A stretch of DNA of 34,263 bases from positions 1 to 34,263 of the forward strand of contig JAOADM010000011.1 in the NCBI GenBank assembly GCA_026417315.1, given 5' to 3'. Source of the DNA: Limisphaera sp. (GTDB lineage: Bacteria > Verrucomicrobiota > Verrucomicrobiia > Limisphaerales > Limisphaeraceae). Shown here piece after piece: positions 15,942 through 24,868 of this stretch. The notes beneath the pieces were generated by a model that worked only from the letters and a program-made list of their open reading frames with translations, had not been told where the DNA came from and ran no database searches. Position numbers and translations under genes: made by a program. Position 1 is the stretch's first letter, and each line of letters starts with the position of its first letter.

Positions 15942-17924
15942 ATGAGCAACGCGAGCACTACCACCTCGACCGTCTCCCTGTTACAAGAACATCGCACGTT
16001 CCCACCGCCCCCGGAGTTCGTCCAGCAGGCGTACATCAACGCCGAGCAATACCGGCAGATGTACGAACGCTCCATTCGTGAACCGGATGCCTTCTGGCTC
16101 GAGCAATGTGAAATGCTCGAGTGGTACAAGAAGCCCACGGTGGCCCGCAAATACGTCTGGAACACCCGGGAACGCAAGATCCATCACACCTGGTTCGAGG
16201 ACGGCGTGCTGAACGTGTCGGTCAACTGCCTGGACCGGCACGTCCGCAACGGACGCGCCAACAAAGTGGCGCTCATCTGGCAGGGCGAGCCGGAACCGGA
16301 CGTTCGGAAGTTGACCTACCTGGAATTGCTGGAAGAGGTTTGCCGCTTTGCCAATGTCCTCAAGAGCCTCGGCGTGCGCAAAGGCGATCGCGTGAGCATC
16401 TACCTGCCGATGATTCCCGAGCTGCCGATTGCCATGCTCGCGTGCGCCCGCATCGGCGCCATCCACTCGGTCGTCTTTGGCGGGTTCAGTGCCGAGGCCC
16501 TCGCCGGCCGGATCAATGATTCCACCTGCAAGATCCTCATCACCGCCGACCAGGGCCTGCGCGGCGGCAAACAGATCCCCTTGAAGACCATTGCCGACGA
16601 GGCCTGTCGCAACTGCCCGAGCATCGAGAAAGTCATCGTCGTGCGACGCACCGGCGCTTCCATCCCGTGGGTGGAGGGACGCGACCTCTGGTGGCACGAG
16701 CTCATGGCCAAGGCGGTGCCGCGCTGCGAGCCCGAGCCGATGAACGCCGAGGACTTTCTGTTCATGCTCTACACCTCGGGCTCCACCGGCAAACCCAAGG
16801 GGGTGGTGCATTCCACCGCCGGATACCTCCTGCACGTGGCCCTGACCACCAAGTACGTCTTCGACATCAAGGAGGACGATCGCTTCTGGTGCACGGCCGA
16901 CATCGGCTGGGTGACCGGCCACAGTTACATTGTGTACGGCCCGCTCTGCAACGGGTTCACCAGCCTCATGTTCGAAGGGGTGCCGACCTATCCGGATCCC
17001 GGCCGGTTCTGGCAGATCGTGGAGAAGTTCCGCGTGACCCAGTTTTACACGGCGCCCACGGCCATCCGTTCCCTCATCCGGTTGGGCGAGGAATGGCCCA
17101 ACAAGTACGACCTGAGCTCGCTGAAGGTCCTCGGCTCGGTGGGCGAGCCCATCAACCCGGAGGCGTGGATCTGGTATCACCGGGTCATCGGCAAGGGCCG
17201 CTGTCCCATTGTGGATACATGGTGGCAGACCGAAACGGGGGGCCATCTGATCACACCGCTGCCCGGGGCGCACACCCTCAAGCCGGGCAGCGCCGGCCGC
17301 CCCTTCTTCGGGGTTGAACCGGTGGTCCTGCGCGACGACGGGACCGAATGCGCCCCGAACGAGGGCGGCAAACTCTGCATCAAGAAGCCCTGGCCGGGCA
17401 TGATGCGGACCACCTGGGGCGACCACGATCGCTTCATCGATACGTACTTCACCATGTACCCGGACATTTACTTCACCGGGGATGGCGCACGCGTGGACGA
17501 AGACGGCGACTACTGGCTCCTGGGGCGCATCGACGACGTGGTCAATGTGTCCGGTCACCGCATCGGCACCGCGGAGGTGGAGAGCGCCCTGGTCAGCCAT
17601 CCGAAGGTCGCCGAGGCCGCCGTGGCGCCCATGCCGCATGAAATCAAGGGGCAGGCCCTGTACGCGTTCGTGACCCTCAAGGACGGCGTGGAGCCCTCCG
17701 AGGAGTTGCGCAAGGAACTCATTGCGCATGTGCGCAAGGAAATCGGGCCCATCGCCACGCCGGACAAGCTCCAGTTCGCCCCGGCCCTGCCCAAGACCCG
17801 CTCGGGCAAGATCATGCGTCGCATCCTGCGCAAGATCGCCGAGGGCCAACCCGACCAGATCGGGGACACCACCACCCTGGCCGATCCATCCGTGGTGGAG
17901 ATCCTGGTCAAGGGCCGACTCTGA
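15942..17924 (+). CDS. acs: Acetyl-CoA synthetase (AMP-forming), 660 aa
   Basis: Acs makes acetyl-CoA from acetate, ATP and CoA through acetyl-AMP in the cytoplasm. The protein is full length for the family. It shows the [14 protein letters not shown] adenylation motif (about residues 276-290), [10 protein letters not shown], the [38 protein letters not shown] hinge region, and the C-terminal [11 protein letters not shown] motif. K623 is the lysine equivalent to Salmonella Acs K609, whose acetylation by Pat switches the enzyme off. The gene has its own promoter and a strong terminator. With a GNAT-bearing protein and an AcuC-like deacetylase immediately upstream, control by reversible acetylation is the natural reading. 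Identification is secure. Confidence 0.97.
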   Translation: MSNASTTTSTVSLLQEHRTFPPPPEFVQQAYINAEQYRQMYERSIREPDAFWLEQCEMLEWYKKPTVARKYVWNTRERKIHHTWFEDGVLNVSVNCLDRHVRNGRANKVALIWQGEPEPDVRKLTYLELLEEVCRFANVLKSLGVRKGDRVSIYLPMIPELPIAMLACARIGAIHSVVFGGFSAEALAGRINDSTCKILITADQGLRGGKQIPLKTIADEACRNCPSIEKVIVVRRTGASIPWVEGRDLWWHELMAKAVPRCEPEPMNAEDFLFMLYTSGSTGKPKGVVHSTAGYLLHVALTTKYVFDIKEDDRFWCTADIGWVTGHSYIVYGPLCNGFTSLMFEGVPTYPDPGRFWQIVEKFRVTQFYTAPTAIRSLIRLGEEWPNKYDLSSLKVLGSVGEPINPEAWIWYHRVIGKGRCPIVDTWWQTETGGHLITPLPGAHTLKPGSAGRPFFGVEPVVLRDDGTECAPNEGGKLCIKKPWPGMMRTTWGDHDRFIDTYFTMYPDIYFTGDGARVDEDGDYWLLGRIDDVVNVSGHRIGTAEVESALVSHPKVAEAAVAPMPHEIKGQALYAFVTLKDGVEPSEELRKELIAHVRKEIGPIATPDKLQFAPALPKTRSGKIMRRILRKIAEGQPDQIGDTTTLADPSVVEILVKGRL

Positions 17925-17957
17925 AGCTTCGGCCCCTGCGACTTCGTCCTTGCAGCG

Positions 17958-17989
17958 AGCCCGGTCGCCTCTGCGGCCGGGCTTTTTTT
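17958..17989 (+). terminator. Rho-independent terminator of acs
   Basis: The stem runs from AGCCCGG (17958-17964) to CCGGGCT (17977-17983). It extends inward by four more pairs (TCGC with GCGG, one G-T wobble) around a CTCT loop, and is followed by seven T residues (17983-17989). It begins 34 bases after the acs stop codon. This is the clearest intrinsic terminator in the window. Confidence 0.92.
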
Positions 17990-18637
17990 GATGGGCGTTC
18001 CGGCTTCTTGAACCTCTGGGGTGGTGCATCCGGTGCGTGCCGTGGTGGTCCTGCTGCCGGTGACTCGGGCTTTCCCGCGCGGCGGGGAAAGGAGCCCGAC
18101 GCCTCAAGGACAACCCCCTGGCCGGGAAAAACGCGCGGGCCGTCTTCGGGAGCAACGGGGTTCACCTCCCTGCGCGGGGCGAAAGAGCCGGTCGAGATTT
18201 ACAACTCGTTGCGCATCGGTTCCGGACCGACCACGAGAAAAGTCGGTTTGGCATAAACAGCGGTTCGTTGCCCGGCTCGCGGTGTCGTGCTCCGGTTGCG
18301 TCCCCGGCCTCGATTTCCGACCGATCCCCGCCCTTTTCGCGGCGAACCTCGGCCGCCGGGATCCACCCTGTCGGGTCGAACGCAACCGGTGAAACCTGCC
18401 CCAGGGCGGGGCTCATGTCCGCGGGCGGCAAGGCAGGGTGGATCTTTGCCAAGAAAAGGTGTGCTTGTTCGGTGCGATGCCGATATGCGGTGCTCTGATG
18501 ATCAGGCGTGCATTCCGACGCATTGTTTCCGCGGGCCGGAACGGCACGCTGCTTGTCACGCCGGCCTCCAAACGGTGTCCCGCGGTGCGTCACGGCCGCC
18601 CCGGCGCGGGAGTCGGTGGTTCTTCCCTGCACGAGCC
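17990..18637. other. Long region upstream of the OFA transporter
   Basis: About 650 bases separate the acs terminator from the transporter ATG at 18638. The transporter frame stays open back to 18287, but that part is Arg/Pro-rich with no similarity, so I treat it as non-coding. One strong hairpin lies at 18065-18099. A GGCATAAAC stretch near 18249 hints at a -10 box without a clear -35 partner. No gene is supported. Confidence 0.4.
18065..18099. repeat. Bulged hairpin in the region before the OFA transporter
   Basis: CTTTCCC (18070-18076) pairs with GGGAAAG (18085-18091) around an 8-base loop. After a three-base bulge on the right side, TCGGG (18065-18069) pairs with CCCGA (18095-18099). 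Twelve pairs in 35 bases is strong, but there is no T tract. It may be a structured leader element or a remnant. Confidence 0.35.
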
Positions 18638-19876
18638 ATGAATGCTTCCAGTGAACCCACTCCGGCCTCGTCTCTGCGCGGCTGGGTTGTCACCTTCGCC
18701 GGCACGGGCATCAACCTGGCATTGGGGGTCCTTTACACCTGGAGCCTGTTCAAGGGCGCGATCGAACAGCAGTTCGGTTGGAAGGGGGAACAACTCAACG
18801 ATCCCTATGCCCTCTGCTGTTTGGTCTTTGCCTTCACCATGATCCTGGCGGGTCGATGCCAGGACCGGTGGGGCCCTCGCGTCACGGCCACGCTGGGTGG
18901 CTTGCTGGTGGGGGCGGGAATGGTGTTGATCTCCACCACGCAGAGTTATCCGCTCTGGCTGCTGGGGTTTGGTCTTCTGGTGGGAGCGGGGATCGGATTC
19001 GGGTATGCCTCGGCCACACCGCCGGCGCTGAAATGGTTCCCGCCCCAACGCACCGGTCTGGTCGCGGGTTTGGTGGTGTCCGGATTCGGTCTCGCCCCGG
19101 TGTATTTGGCGCCGTTGTCCCAGTATCTGTTGGGAAGGTTCGGCCTGCAGCAATCCATGCTCATTCTGGGCCTGGGATTCGTGGTGATGGTCTGTGGATT
19201 GGCGCAGCTTCTGAAGAACCCGCCGGCGGCTGTCGCACCGACTGCAGGTGCCGCTCCCAACCCCACCGCCGCTGCGCAGCAGGGTACGCCGCCGCGGGAA
19301 ATGCTGCGACAAGGCCGCTTCTGGTGGCTGTGGATCATTTACTGCATCGGTGCCGGTGCGGGGCTCATGGTGATCGGGAGCGTCAGCGGCATGGCCCGGA
19401 AGAGCATGGGCGACTGGGCGTTCCTCGCGGTGGCGGTGCTGGCCATCGGCAACGCCGGAGGCCGGATCCTGGCAGGGGCACTGTCCGACCGGCTGGGACG
19501 GAAGCAAACCCTGCTCCTGGTCCTGGGGCTGCAAGCGTTACTGATGTTCACCGCCATCCCGATTACCGGTTCACCGGGGGTGCCCGGACTGCTGGTGGTT
19601 CTGCTGGCCGCCCTCATCGGGGCCAACTACGGAGCCAACCTCGCCCTTTTCCCTTCCTTCACCAAGGACCTGTGGGGCCTGAAACATTTCGGGATGAACT
19701 ACGGATTGTTGTTCACCGCGTGGGGCGTGGGCGGCCTGTTGTTGCCCCGGCTGCAGCAGACGCTCACCGCGCAAAGTGGTGGCAGTTACACCTCCTCGTT
19801 TGTCACCGCCGGCCTTCTCCTGCTGTTGGGAGCGGCCCTCACCTGGCGGCTGCCCTCCAGCCGGGCGGGTTCCTGA
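18638..19876 (+). CDS. MFS transporter of the oxalate/formate antiporter (OFA) family, 412 aa
   Basis: The protein is a 12-helix major facilitator. The N-terminal helix NLALGVLYTWSLFKGAIEQQFGW and the loop AGRCQDRWGPRVTATLGGLLVGAG are the OFA-family hallmarks, and the second half repeats the pattern at GRILAGALSDRLGRKQ. The central loop (about residues 195-225) is Ala/Pro-rich. OFA members carry small carboxylates such as oxalate, formate or pyruvate across the inner membrane. The gene lies just downstream of the acetyl-CoA/acetylation block, so transport of a small monocarboxylate feeding those enzymes is plausible but unproven. ATG 18638 begins directly before the first helix. Confidence 0.9.
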   Translation: MNASSEPTPASSLRGWVVTFAGTGINLALGVLYTWSLFKGAIEQQFGWKGEQLNDPYALCCLVFAFTMILAGRCQDRWGPRVTATLGGLLVGAGMVLISTTQSYPLWLLGFGLLVGAGIGFGYASATPPALKWFPPQRTGLVAGLVVSGFGLAPVYLAPLSQYLLGRFGLQQSMLILGLGFVVMVCGLAQLLKNPPAAVAPTAGAAPNPTAAAQQGTPPREMLRQGRFWWLWIIYCIGAGAGLMVIGSVSGMARKSMGDWAFLAVAVLAIGNAGGRILAGALSDRLGRKQTLLLVLGLQALLMFTAIPITGSPGVPGLLVVLLAALIGANYGANLALFPSFTKDLWGLKHFGMNYGLLFTAWGVGGLLLPRLQQTLTAQSGGSYTSSFVTAGLLLLLGAALTWRLPSSRAGS

Positions 19877-19912
19877 GTGGTTTCCCCGACGTGACCAACG
19901 TCGTCGCGCGCC

Positions 19913-19917
19913 GAGGA
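19913..19917 (+). promoter_or_regulatory. Shine-Dalgarno site of the beta-barrel gene
   Basis: GAGGA lies 7 bases before ATG 19925. A competing GAAGGG (19982-19987) precedes the in-frame GTG at 19994, which would remove 23 residues ahead of the signal peptide. The two sites make the true start ambiguous. Confidence 0.5.
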
Positions 19918-19924
19918 TGAAGAC

Positions 19925-21304
19925 ATGAGACGCATCACGGAATTTTGGAAGGGTGACCTCCCGGTGCCCGGCCAGAGAGGCGAAGGGCTCCCGGTGGCAA
20001 GCCGGGGGCGCTTTTTCGCGTCCGGCCTGGCAGTGCTCGTGATGACACTGACGCACGTCGAGGCGACCTGGCTGGTGCATTCCAATCTCACCCTGAACGC
20101 CAGCCTGGCGGTGCAGGAACTGTACGATGACAACGTGTTCATTCTGGACACAAGGCCGGCTCCGGGAATGACCGGCCCTCCCGGACCCACCGTCAGCCTT
20201 CCCAAACGGGAATCGTGGGTGACAGCGGTCACGCCGGGTCTCACCCTCCAATGGCGGCCCGGTCCGGGGCTGAATCTGGCGGCTTCCTACGCGCCCGAGT
20301 TCACTTGGTTCCATCGGGCCTCTTCGGAGGACTTTGTGGCTCATCGGGCCAGCTTGAACCTTTCGGGTGTCTGGGAGGGAGCCAAATGGGAGTGGCGCCA
20401 TCAGTGGATGGGGGTCGACGGCAGCCACTGGGGGCCGGTGACTCTTCGGCCCGGCGATTGCCGTGCCATTGGGGGGATTCCTCTGCGGGACCGCCGGGAC
20501 GCCGTGCTGTACCGCAGCCAGTGGCAGGCCACCCTCTCGTTGTCGCGCGGGTTCGTTCGACCCGTGGCCGGCGTTTACATCCACGATTTCCGCACGGAAC
20601 AACTGCCCAACCCCGAACCGAACCGTTATCTGTACGAGAACTACATCGACCGTTGGGACGCCTGGGGCGGCCTGGACCTGGGCATCCCCATCGGGGCGCA
20701 CCTGCACGGCATCCTGGGGTATCGCCACGGTCACCAACACCAGGGCCGACTCCGCGGCGCGCCGAGTCCCTACGCCAACGATTATCACCGATTCCTTGTG
20801 GGCCTCGAGGGATCGCCGGTTTCCTGGCTCAAACTGGCCGTACTGGCGGGGCCGGACGTGCGCGATTGGGACCAACCCCCGCCGGCCTTCCATCAAAGCG
20901 AGATTCTTTACTGGATGGACGCAACGGTCACGGTTCTGCCCACGCGCAGGGACACCCTCGTTTTCCGGGCCACGCGGTTCGAGCAGCCCGCCTTCACCAG
21001 CCATAGCGTGTATGAGGACATTCGGTACGAGTTCAGTTGGCGGCATCAGTGGACGGCTGGCTTCTCCCTGACTGCGGGGCTCACCTTGTACATCGGCGAT
21101 TGGCAGGCGCCGGTCCAGCGCGAGGACTGGATTTACACGCCAGGGTTGACGGCTTCCTACCGGGTGAATTCCCACCTGGAGCTGGAGTGTAGTTACACGC
21201 ACGACACGGCGGTGAACCGGGTATCCACGCGTCTGGCACCCTACGCCGAGGGCCGCGAATTCAATCGAAACCGACTGGGCGTCACGATGCGGTATACGTT
21301 TTAG
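19925..21304 (+). CDS. Outer-membrane beta-barrel protein, 459 aa
   Basis: A signal peptide (SRGRFFASGLAVLVMTLTHVEA) lies at about residues 26-47. Short amphipathic strands rich in aromatic residues then alternate with turns to the end, which is LGVTMRYTF, the terminal-Phe signature recognised by the BAM complex. The early LNASLAVQELYDDNVFI segment resembles the 'DDN' start of putative outer-membrane beta-barrel (OmpL/porin-2-like) proteins of Verrucomicrobiota and Proteobacteria. A porin or an assembly or anchor barrel are both possible; no ligand can be inferred. It follows the OFA transporter by 48 bases and may be co-transcribed, suggesting a paired outer and inner membrane route. The start may be GTG 19994 instead of ATG 19925. 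Confidence 0.82.
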   Translation: MRRITEFWKGDLPVPGQRGEGLPVASRGRFFASGLAVLVMTLTHVEATWLVHSNLTLNASLAVQELYDDNVFILDTRPAPGMTGPPGPTVSLPKRESWVTAVTPGLTLQWRPGPGLNLAASYAPEFTWFHRASSEDFVAHRASLNLSGVWEGAKWEWRHQWMGVDGSHWGPVTLRPGDCRAIGGIPLRDRRDAVLYRSQWQATLSLSRGFVRPVAGVYIHDFRTEQLPNPEPNRYLYENYIDRWDAWGGLDLGIPIGAHLHGILGYRHGHQHQGRLRGAPSPYANDYHRFLVGLEGSPVSWLKLAVLAGPDVRDWDQPPPAFHQSEILYWMDATVTVLPTRRDTLVFRATRFEQPAFTSHSVYEDIRYEFSWRHQWTAGFSLTAGLTLYIGDWQAPVQREDWIYTPGLTASYRVNSHLELECSYTHDTAVNRVSTRLAPYAEGREFNRNRLGVTMRYTF

Positions 21305-21891
21305 GCCCCGGGCTCGGGAAGCTTTGTGAGGACCTGCCGGCGCCTCGGGGCAAGCGATCTGGCCGCAGGCGGTTTCCGCAGCCGCTCACACGGACGCGCC
21401 TCCGTCGGGTGGGCCTGTGGGTGTTGGTTGCGCCTCCGGTCTCCCGGGCGCGGGTGTGAAACCGGGGTTCGCCGGTTCGGCCATCTTGGCAGCAGGCTCT
21501 CGCACCAGCGGTGGTTTGCACGAGCGCCCTTCGATCTTTCGAGGACACCCGCGGGTTTTATGTTCGCCCGATGACTTTTCCAACCGGCTGTCGGAGATCC
21601 AACGCGCCGCCGGGGAGCCGGACGCCGATGACCCCACCGGTTTCCAATTCGGCGAACTTGGGCGCATCGGCTCGCCTCGGGCAGGAGGAATCCTCGGATG
21701 ATCCCGTGGAATCGCGCGGGGCGGATTGTCCGCGAAGGAGGCTGACCCGGCCAAGGCGGCCCAATGAGAGGCGAGCGGTGTCGCCGGTGGCGACTCTCAC
21801 GGGGTGTTTTCCCCGGCCGGTAGCACCTGCCGCGGACAGAGACACCTGAACAAGCAGGACGCAGGGTGGTTCCTAGCCACTTCTGCGACTT
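21305..21891. other. Convergent intergenic region, nothing recognised
   Basis: These 587 bases lie between the 3' ends of the beta-barrel gene and the Mut7-C gene. Open frames are short, in all phases and Arg/Pro-rich, with no family similarity. I see no convincing terminator hairpin and no repeat longer than short palindromes. Confidence 0.4.
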
Positions 21892-22608
21892 TCATCCGGG
21901 GGCTCCCGGCAACCCCAGGGCGCGAAGCCGACTCAGGATGCGTTGCCAGTGCGTGCCCTTCCAGAACAGCCCTCCGCAGCTCTGACAGAGGAAAAACTCT
22001 TCCAGCCACCGGGCGGTGCGGGGTGGGATGCGATCCGCCACGGCGGCTTTTTCCACCGGGCACAATCGTCCGCCGCAGCGCATGCAACGGGGAGGCAGTA
22101 GCTGCAACCCAAGCTGATCGAACACCAGGGCCAGTTGTTCCGTGACGCGCAAGGTGGGAGGTACCCATACCGTGGGCAGTCGCCCGGACCGAACCACGCG
22201 CCGCTCGAGCAACAGGCTGTCCGTGGTCAGCAGCACCGCCCCTGCCTGCAGTGCACGCCGCACCAACTGGCTGTCGTCGGCATCCCGGCACCAAACCGCC
22301 GGTTGCCCTGCGGCCCACAGCCAGCGTGCCAGTCCACCCAGACCGGCATCGCAGAACAATGCGCGGCCCGACGCTGCCGAGGGCGGCCGCCCCTGCCGGC
22401 GCCACCGGAATCGCCGCCACTTGCCCTGCAGCCGGGCATCGACCCAGACCAGTGCCTCTGCCAACGGCACGCCGTGGTTCTCGCTGATTTCCCGCGCTTT
22501 TTGCATCCACAGCGCCACGGCTTGTTCGGGGCGTCGGGCGCCGAAGCGCTGCGCCAACTGCTCGAAGCGCTGCAGGCAGGCTTTCTGAATCCGTCTCACG
22601 GGAGGCAA
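21892..22608 (-). CDS. Mut7-C RNase-domain protein with zinc ribbon, 238 aa
   Basis: The C-terminal part is a Mut7-C domain, a PIN-like fold found in putative RNases (COG1656). FCDAGLGGLARWLWAAGQPAVW (residues 85-107) carries the first acidic residue D87. Further acidic positions are D109/D111/D112 and D130 in AVLLTTDSLLL. A four-cysteine zinc ribbon follows: C175/C178 in RCMRCGG and C208/C211 in LCQSCGG. The first 80 residues are helical and lysine/arginine-rich and do not resemble the ubiquitin-like domain often fused to this family. An RNA-processing or toxin-like nuclease role is inferred from the fold; no antitoxin-like partner is adjacent. It is divergent from uvrC. Confidence 0.85.
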   Translation of the reverse strand: MPPVRRIQKACLQRFEQLAQRFGARRPEQAVALWMQKAREISENHGVPLAEALVWVDARLQGKWRRFRWRRQGRPPSAASGRALFCDAGLGGLARWLWAAGQPAVWCRDADDSQLVRRALQAGAVLLTTDSLLLERRVVRSGRLPTVWVPPTLRVTEQLALVFDQLGLQLLPPRCMRCGGRLCPVEKAAVADRIPPRTARWLEEFFLCQSCGGLFWKGTHWQRILSRLRALGLPGAPG

Positions 22609-22987
22609 CCTACCACGATCGGCCCCCGGTGGGCCGGCGCAATCTTCGCCGCGGCAACAAATGTCGTCCGTCGCCGCAGGGTCAGCCCCCAGGCGGCGCG
22701 GGCAGCCACCTCGCGTCCAAGAGCGCCGGGGCCGGCCCCGCGCAGCCGGCGTGGATTTGCCGGGGAGAGCCGCCCGGTGCTAGAATGCAGGGCGATCGAG
22801 GGGATCGCGCGGGACGGGGCCCGGGACGCCCCATACGTTTTCGAAGCGCGGGTCATGTCACTGCGGTGGATTCGGAGGCCGAATGTGAACCCGGCCATGG
22901 AGGGGCGGCCGGCCCGGGCGGTGGCGTTCGAACGGCCCGAACGCGAGCGGGCGCCCACCCTCGTCGCGACTGTCGTTGAGCTTCACC
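22609..22987. other. Divergent region between Mut7-C gene and uvrC
   Basis: This 379-base gap holds the uvrC promoter candidate at 22757-22786, which leaves a leader of about 190 bases. No other gene or clear RNA structure is supported. Confidence 0.4.
22757..22786 (+). promoter_or_regulatory. Candidate promoter of uvrC
   Basis: TTGCCG (22757-22762) and TAGAAT (22781-22786) are 18 bases apart; the -10 box matches five of six consensus bases. No LexA-like operator is evident around it. Confidence 0.5.
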
Positions 22988-24709
22988 ATGCCGGTTCCTG
23001 AACATTTGCGCGAGAAACTCCGGTCGGTGCCGCACCGGCCGGGGATCTATTTGATGAAAGACCGACTGGGCACGGTGATTTACGTGGGGAAGGCCCGCGA
23101 CCTGCGCAAACGGATCAGCCAGTACTTTCATCCCTCGCGCCAGATGGCGTGGGATCCCAAGTTCAGTGCCCTGGTCGACAGCATCCATGACTTCGATGTC
23201 CATGTGGTCCGCAGCGAGGCCGAGGCCCTGCTGCTGGAGGGCAAACTGATCAAAGAATTCCGCCCCCGGTACAACGTCAGCTTCCGTGACGACAAGCGGT
23301 TTCTGATGGTGAAGGTGAACCTGAACGATCCGATTCCGCGGTTCACCTTCACTCGGATTCGCAACGAGGACGGCTCGCGTTATTTTGGTCCGTTCCCCAG
23401 TTCCTCGGCCCTCCGTCGTGTCATGGATTTGGCCCGCCGGCAGTTTCATTTGCGCGGTTGCCGGGCCCTCACTCCCACCGAGGCCGATTACCGTCACTGC
23501 CTTTACGCTCATCTCAAGCATTGCACGGCCCCCTGCATTGGCAACGTTACGCGCGAGCAGTATCTGCAGCAGGTTTTGGCAGCCTGTGAATTCCTCGAGG
23601 GCCAGTGCCGCGATACAGAGGCCCAACTGGAAGCCGCCATGCGCGAGGCGGCGGCGCGCCAGGAATACGAACGCGCCGCCCGGCTGCGCGATCTGCTTTT
23701 TGCCCTGCGCGAGACCACCCGCAAACAAGAGCGCTTCGAGCGCCTCCCCTACACCCTGCCTGTAGCCATCCAGCCGGAACGCGACCTGGCCGCGCTGGCC
23801 GAAGTGCTCGGACTGCCGGCGCCCCCGGAACGCATCGACGGCTTCGACATCTCCAACATCAGCAGCTCCCTCAAGGTCGCCAGTGTCGTCCGCTTCCGGA
23901 ACGGACGCCCCGACCGCGCCCACTATCGCCGCCTGCAAATCAAGACGGTCGAAGGCCAGGACGACTTTGCCTGCATGGCCGAGGCGGTGCGGCGGCGCTA
24001 CCGACGCCTCCTGCGCGAGCTGCAGCCCGAGGCCGGCGCAACGACCGTCGAGGCCCCTTCCGCTGAGGCCGCTGCGCGGGAAGGAACCGTCGATCCCCGG
24101 GCCGAGCGCCACGAGGGGGTCGAACCCGTGCCGGCCGAGTTGCAGCAGTTGGTCCGGGAGACCGAACAGGCGGTTCGCGAAGGTCGCCCTGCGCGACGCC
24201 CGGCGCCGGCCGGTCTGCCCGACTTGATCCTCATCGATGGCGGGAAGGGCCAGCTCAACGCAGCCAAGGCGGAACTGGATCAACTCGGCCTCGGCCACAT
24301 CCCCATCATCGGCCTGGCCAAGGAGTTCGAAGAGATTTATCGGCCCGGGCAGTCGGAACCCTTGCGCCTCGACCTGGACCACCCCGCGCTGAAGCTGCTG
24401 CAGCGCATCCGCGACGAGTCCCACCGCGTCGCCAACGCCTACAACGCCCAGTTGCGGCTCCGGAAAATCTCCGAAAGCGTGTTGGACGAGTTTCCCGGGA
24501 TCGGAGAGGTTCGCAAGGCTGCCCTGCTCAAGCACTTTGGATCGGTCCAGCGGCTTCGCCGGGCCACAGTGGAGGAGATCTCCCAGGTGCCCGGCTTCGG
24601 CCCGCGGCTGGCTGCGGAACTGCGCCGGTTTCTCGATGCCCGGTTTCCCAGCGAGCCGCGCCCGGCTGAACCCCGAGAGACCGGTTGCCCTTCGCCGGGG
24701 CCGGGTTGA
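22988..24709 (+). CDS. uvrC: Excinuclease ABC subunit C (UvrC), 573 aa
   Basis: UvrC makes the 3' and 5' incisions in nucleotide excision repair. Domains in order: GIY-YIG nuclease (HRPGIYLMKDRLGTVIYVGKARDLRKRISQYF), a Cys-bearing region (CLYAHLKHCTAPCIGNV), UVR motif (about residues 205-240), UvrC RNase-H-like endonuclease (IDGFDISNISSSLKVASVVRF to LAKEFEEIYRPG), and a tandem helix-hairpin-helix (FPGIGEVRKAALLKHFGS, VPGFGPRLAAELRRFL). About 55 extra residues rich in Glu/Ala/Pro/Arg interrupt the endonuclease domain just before LPDLILIDGGKGQL. ATG 22988 is preferred over the in-frame TTG at 22976. Identification is secure; the insert is the only unusual part. Confidence 0.96.
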   Translation: MPVPEHLREKLRSVPHRPGIYLMKDRLGTVIYVGKARDLRKRISQYFHPSRQMAWDPKFSALVDSIHDFDVHVVRSEAEALLLEGKLIKEFRPRYNVSFRDDKRFLMVKVNLNDPIPRFTFTRIRNEDGSRYFGPFPSSSALRRVMDLARRQFHLRGCRALTPTEADYRHCLYAHLKHCTAPCIGNVTREQYLQQVLAACEFLEGQCRDTEAQLEAAMREAAARQEYERAARLRDLLFALRETTRKQERFERLPYTLPVAIQPERDLAALAEVLGLPAPPERIDGFDISNISSSLKVASVVRFRNGRPDRAHYRRLQIKTVEGQDDFACMAEAVRRRYRRLLRELQPEAGATTVEAPSAEAAAREGTVDPRAERHEGVEPVPAELQQLVRETEQAVREGRPARRPAPAGLPDLILIDGGKGQLNAAKAELDQLGLGHIPIIGLAKEFEEIYRPGQSEPLRLDLDHPALKLLQRIRDESHRVANAYNAQLRLRKISESVLDEFPGIGEVRKAALLKHFGSVQRLRRATVEEISQVPGFGPRLAAELRRFLDARFPSEPRPAEPRETGCPSPGPG

Positions 24710-24807
24710 GCGGGCTTTCCTGAGGAGGTCTGCCGGTCGGGGCTTGGGCAGTGGTTCTCGCCACAACTCTGAGACGGGGACTCGGACGGAAGCGCGGACC
24801 GGCTCTG

Positions 24808-24865
24808 CCGGGGGTGCACCGGTGATTCAGGCCCGACGCACGTGCGCCTCGGTGGGGCACCCCGG
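24808..24865. terminator. Possible bidirectional terminator between uvrC and ferritin
   Basis: CCGGGGGTGC (24808-24817) can pair with GCACCCCGG (24857-24865) with one bulged G. The intervening loop carries two more palindromes, CACCGGTG (24817-24824) and CGCACGTGCG (24837-24846). The genes converge here. No T run is present, so this is a low-confidence call. Confidence 0.3.
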
Positions 24866-24868
24866 CCA

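Noticed and set aside
10459-18030. Shared 14-base string tggggtggtgcatc at 10459-10472 and 18017-18030, both non-coding
   Set aside because: A rough count shows about two such 14-base matches are expected by chance in a window of this size, and the flanks differ.
15981-18155. 724-residue minus-strand open frame opposite acs
   Set aside because: Shadow of acs; it would also run through the intrinsic terminator and has no recognisable motif.
18287-18637. In-frame N-terminal extension of the OFA transporter
   Set aside because: Arg/Pro-rich with no similarity, whereas ATG 18638 starts directly before the first membrane helix.
21305-21891. Short open frames in the gap after the beta-barrel gene
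   Set aside because: They occur in all phases, lack similarity and Shine-Dalgarno sites, and have composition typical of non-coding GC-rich DNA.
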